Below are positions 51,116-53,600 of a stretch of DNA of 53,600 nucleotides, piece by piece. Within the stretch, counting starts at the first letter, position 1; each line of letters opens with the position of its first letter. The translations under genes were made by a program, and so were the position numbers. The notes beneath the pieces are model-generated. The model did not search any database. It saw only the letters and a program-made list of their open reading frames with translations, and was not told where the DNA came from. The DNA comes from a virus, in IMG/VR virus record IMGVR_UViG_3300047563_000009, positions 1 to 53,600 of that record; one strand, written 5' to 3'.

Positions 51116-51218
51116 TTGTGATGGAATTGAAGTGATGTTGTTTGCGTCAAATGTGGGCAACATTACTGGAAGTATTTCCAACCTATCCCGGAACTTGGAC
51201 AGAAGTACCCGGAACTGA
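50979..51218 (+). CDS. single-pass membrane protein
   Basis: Encodes 79 residues: basic N-terminus, a strong transmembrane helix (about 10-34), and a Ser/Asn-rich exterior domain. GGAG is six bases before the ATG at 50979. Overlaps the next frame by 68 bases. Confidence 0.6.
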   Translation: MAYKKRYTNSAIAALWLAFAAFILLISVTWNVVLAPGTHTRTAKFSCDGIEVMLFASNVGNITGSISNLSRNLDRSTRN

Positions 51219-51372
51219 GGATTATAAGTTGAAGTTATTCAACATTGATACTGGCCAATTGGCAATCATGGGTGATAGTCTGGATGGAATTCCATTCCTG
51301 CAAATCTATCGCGATGTACCAACATACGGCATGCATCAACCTCTCCACTCCCTACGTTGTCGAGTAAAATAA
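51151..51372 (+). CDS. hypothetical protein
   Basis: Encodes 73 residues, with EDYKLKLFNIDTGQLAIMGD in the middle. ATG at 51151 or TTG at 51142; neither has a strong ribosome site. The stop shares one base with the next ATG, which supports the frame. Confidence 0.55.
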   Translation: MWATLLEVFPTYPGTWTEVPGTEDYKLKLFNIDTGQLAIMGDSLDGIPFLQIYRDVPTYGMHQPLHSLRCRVK

Positions 51373-51614
51373 TGGCCAAATTATTCTCAAAGGAGTTCAC
51401 AATTGATGGAATTCCCTATTTATTAGAGTCAGGATGTCCCAACGACATCTGGCCAAATCTTTGCGACCGAGTCCAGAAGGACTTGATTCGCATTGGTAAA
51501 GAGGCAGCCAAATCCATGTATTCCGAAGCCACAGCAGTTGGCATGACGAAATTTGGTTCTGGCCTTGTCTCTTTTAAACTCACTATTAACCCACAAGGGA
51601 ACAATTTCCGATGA
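51372..51614 (+). CDS. hypothetical protein
   Basis: Encodes 80 residues, unrecognised. The ATG at 51372 is part of a TAATG overlap; an in-frame TTG at 51357 is less likely. Four-base overlap with the next gene. Confidence 0.65.
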   Translation: MAKLFSKEFTIDGIPYLLESGCPNDIWPNLCDRVQKDLIRIGKEAAKSMYSEATAVGMTKFGSGLVSFKLTINPQGNNFR

Positions 51615-51910
51615 AATTAAGTGAACTGGAGGGTGCAGTAACTAAAGCTCAGGCTGATGAAGCTGCACAGAATTCCTACGTACAGTCTTTAGGCCAAAAG
51701 GTCCAAGAGGGTGAAACATCCATCGAAGTGTTTGCAGATAACATCTGGACTACTGTTGATTTGAAAGCCTTCTGGCAAGTTCAATACGATAAGTATCTGA
51801 CAATGGCTGCATATGCTGGTAAGCTGGTCGACCTTAACCAAACTTTGCAAGCTGCATTAAATGACGGCCTGAAAGATGTTGTAGTTCCTGTGGCAGCACC
51901 AAATGTCTAA
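51611..51910 (+). CDS. hypothetical helical protein upstream of endolysin
   Basis: Encodes 99 residues, Ala/Gln-rich and helical. It is coupled both to the upstream gene and, by an eight-base overlap, to the endolysin. No membrane segment, so not a holin. Function unknown. Confidence 0.7.
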   Translation: MKLSELEGAVTKAQADEAAQNSYVQSLGQKVQEGETSIEVFADNIWTTVDLKAFWQVQYDKYLTMAAYAGKLVDLNQTLQAALNDGLKDVVVPVAAPNV

Positions 51911-52319
51911 CGTCAAACTTGGACAACGTTCCCTCGACCGTTTGAGAGGCGTTAATCCAACTTTGGTGGCAGTATTGAAGAAGGCGTGTGAAAGCATGCC
52001 TTTTGATATCACTGTGCTGGAAGGATTACGAACTCCAGAACGTCAGCAGGAACTGCTAAAACAGGGTGCAACAAAAGTTAGTGTAAGCCGACACATGTCT
52101 GGTAACGCTATTGACATTGCACCATATCCAATCGACTGGGAAGATACCAAGCGGTTCAAGCAAATGGCACACGAAATGTTTGCTGCTGCTAAAGAACTTG
52201 GCATCATCATTCGTTGGGGCGGTAATTGGAGTCGGATTGATGAAAATCAACCATATCCACCAATCGCACCGGGCAAGAAGAAACTAATCGACATGCCGCA
52301 TTTCGAATTACCAGAATAA
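51903..52319 (+). CDS. endolysin, M15 L-alanyl-D-glutamate peptidase type
   Basis: Encodes 138 residues, typical of T5-like endolysins. Zinc ligands are visible in SRHMSGNAIDI (His and Asp, about 60-70) and in DMPHFEL (about 129-135, His preceded by the catalytic acid region). It cuts the peptide stem of peptidoglycan in the periplasm after holin action. No signal peptide. It lies 12 kb from the holin gene in this orientation. Confidence 0.9.
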   Translation: MSNVKLGQRSLDRLRGVNPTLVAVLKKACESMPFDITVLEGLRTPERQQELLKQGATKVSVSRHMSGNAIDIAPYPIDWEDTKRFKQMAHEMFAAAKELGIIIRWGGNWSRIDENQPYPPIAPGKKKLIDMPHFELPE

Positions 52320-52341
52320 ATTATTCCAATAGGAGCAACCA

Positions 52342-52608
52342 ATGGAATACAACGAAATCCCTACAGCAATCAAAGTATTAAAAGATGAGTCACAACGGTG
52401 CAGTTATGCGCTGGAATACGACATTCCACGTTGCCGAAACGAGGAAACTGGAAAGGTTAAAGTGAGTATCGGCGACCGCACAATTCACCTCAATACTGAA
52501 GCGTTGAAAACTTTCATCAACAATCAAATGTTGGATAATGACAACGGGGTTAAACGCCTCGAAGACATCCACGATACTTTGAAAAAGGTTGCTGTCGGGC
52601 TTATTTAA
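52342..52608 (+). CDS. hypothetical protein
   Basis: Encodes 88 residues, acidic/helical C-terminus, unrecognised. AGGAG precedes the ATG. Confidence 0.7.
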   Translation: MEYNEIPTAIKVLKDESQRCSYALEYDIPRCRNEETGKVKVSIGDRTIHLNTEALKTFINNQMLDNDNGVKRLEDIHDTLKKVAVGLI

Positions 52609-52677
52609 TAAGTTTAGCCCATGACAAAACATCTGCAACCAACTCCATTCATGAATATCCTTAATACGGAGCAAATT

Positions 52678-53244
52678 ATGGGTGCACAATCAATAATTGA
52701 CCAGCTAAAACGTGACGTCAAAGATAAAACGTTGCTCGTTCGCTTCTATAATTTGAAGAACGGTACTGATATCTGGATTGACGGACTTTGTTGGCGTCTT
52801 TATGACTTCGATATGAAAATGTATCTCTCAGAAGAGTTTGGAATTAACATTGATGAAATGTTGAACCAGTTCCGAGAAGAACCTTTCACATTTGACGTCA
52901 TGGATGCTGACGATGACTTCATCAAACGCCACTGTTTCAACAAGAATGGTGTGTTTAGTCGAACAACCTACGACCATTTGAATGACGCATTGGTTGATAT
53001 GTCTGACGAAGCCATTGACGCTGGTGTGGCATCTGGAATTTCGATTGATAACCTTAATTCAGACGTTTATCGTGGCAAATGGCCTACTTTTGCAGCATTT
53101 GCAGAAGACCGTTTCAATGAATTAAGTCTGCATGAGGTTCCAGAGGCATATCGGAAGTTCATTGACTACGAGAAAGTTGCAGAGAGTTATGAGCAGGACT
53201 TTTACTACAATGAAGGTCATGTTTTTGATGCAACGTATCGTTAG
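52678..53244 (+). CDS. ArdA-like antirestriction protein
   Basis: Encodes 188 residues, very acidic. The C-terminal EVPEAYRKFIDYEKVAESY followed by FYYNEGHVF closely follows the ArdA ending (VP...YIDY...D...G.F). The upstream part has the Asp/Glu-rich helical pattern of a DNA mimic. ArdA dimers copy the shape and charge of B-DNA and block type I restriction enzymes. The ATG at 52678 with GGAG six bases upstream is preferred to one at 52621. Assigned by similarity of pattern, not by a search. Confidence 0.7.
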   Translation: MGAQSIIDQLKRDVKDKTLLVRFYNLKNGTDIWIDGLCWRLYDFDMKMYLSEEFGINIDEMLNQFREEPFTFDVMDADDDFIKRHCFNKNGVFSRTTYDHLNDALVDMSDEAIDAGVASGISIDNLNSDVYRGKWPTFAAFAEDRFNELSLHEVPEAYRKFIDYEKVAESYEQDFYYNEGHVFDATYR

Positions 53245-53497
53245 TGCAGACTGGTTACAACCCGGTGAAGTAGTTTACCACGAACCTCGTGGACATTATT
53301 ATGAATTACTTCACCGGACTCTAATTAAGTCTGATAAGAAGGATGGTTCAAGTTGGTTAAGTGGTTGGTGTTACCAAGAAGTAAAATCTGTTGAAGTGCT
53401 GAAAGGAAAGATTCGGCATGAGCCACCAGCGGGAGAGGTTTATTCTCGACCTATGGAATTATTCGACGAAGATTGGCGACTGGTGTTACCGCTGTAG
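53219..53497 (+). CDS. hypothetical protein
   Basis: Encodes about 92 residues, with PGEVVYHEPRGHYYELL, predicted beta-rich. The start is inside the ArdA-like gene; ATG 53219 or 53228. Last gene before the window end. Confidence 0.6.
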   Translation: MFLMQRIVSADWLQPGEVVYHEPRGHYYELLHRTLIKSDKKDGSSWLSGWCYQEVKSVEVLKGKIRHEPPAGEVYSRPMELFDEDWRLVLPL

Positions 53498-53519
53498 TTC
53501 CAATTGTTACCTTATCGTT

Positions 53520-53560
53520 CCAAGCGGGTTTGTAACTCGTTTGGGACTTCTTCTTCACTT
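53520..53560 (+). terminator. hairpin near window end
   Basis: CCAAGCGGGTT (53520-53530) pairs with AACTCGTTTGG (53534-53544), 11 bp with two G-U pairs and loop TGT. It is followed by a pyrimidine-rich stretch CTTCTTCTTC. Likely terminator for the accessory gene block. Confidence 0.6.
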
Positions 53561-53600
53561 TCGGCATTAGTAGGAAGTGCTTCTGTTGAAGGTCTGTAAA

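Noticed and set aside
51107-51131. TTTAGTTG followed by TGATGGAATTGA
   Set aside because: It resembles the promoter motif with a 5-base insertion in the core, which would probably destroy recognition; it is coding.
53564-53580. Promoter-like GCATTAGTAGGAAGTGC at window end
   Set aside because: It breaks the central TTGG and has two more differences; kept as a possible degenerate copy only.

Overview
The window looks like the whole, or nearly the whole, genome of a lytic tailed phage of a Gram-negative host. Every supported gene lies on the + strand, packed with 1-8 base overlaps of the TAATG/ATGA kind. The tail genes describe a contractile (myovirus) particle: sheath, tube, frameshifted tape-measure chaperone, tape measure and wedge proteins. 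Replication and transcription are T7-like: primase-helicase, family A DNA polymerase, FEN-type exonuclease, ATP ligase and a single-subunit RNA polymerase. This mosaic, at about 53 kb, resembles the Chaseviridae (phages of Aeromonas, Erwinia and Escherichia). That placement is inferred from gene content, not from a database search. Spanins imply a Gram-negative host.

Layout. 1-2.6 kb: an A+T-rich repeat leader, two copies of a putative phage promoter, a long-stem RNA element and small unknown genes. 2.6-6.4 kb: an early block dominated by RNA, with a monocistronic acidic protein gene, a roughly 600-nt three-module structured RNA (3129-3736), a tRNA-like element, the spanin pair, tRNA-Cys(GCA), and about 700 nt more of pseudoknots and hairpins. 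6.4-16.9 kb: nucleotide and DNA metabolism (ThyX, primase-helicase, DNA polymerase, ssDNA-binding candidate, exonuclease, HNH nuclease, ligase, dNMP kinase, dUTPase). 16.9-25 kb: terminase, portal, prohead protease, decoration protein with a frameshift-fused Ig-like domain, major capsid and neck proteins. 25-40 kb: tail sheath, tube, chaperones, a tape measure carrying a YqaJ-type nuclease domain and a lytic transglycosylase domain, baseplate, fibres and a His-x-His tip. 40-41.2 kb: holin, SleB-like hydrolase and small membrane proteins. 41.2-45 kb: a compact RNA polymerase gene between two long noncoding regions with direct repeats and many copies of ATATTGTnACAATAT. 45-53.5 kb: many tiny accessory genes, an SSB-tailed protein, an M15-type endolysin and an ArdA-like antirestriction protein.

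How it works together (inference). If the ends join, transcription would run from the RNA polymerase region through the small accessory genes, across the junction, into the early RNA block, then replication, then structure. At least seven copies of a 17-bp motif, ACATTAGTTGGAATTGA, precede transcription units or noncoding RNA regions. They are the best candidates for the cognate promoter of the phage RNA polymerase.

The most unusual content is the amount of intricately folded noncoding sequence, in particular the RNA at 3129-3736. It is built of three diverged copies of one module whose helices show compensatory changes. Also notable are the tape measure with an embedded nuclease-like domain and a possible RNase P-like motif near 44.2 kb.
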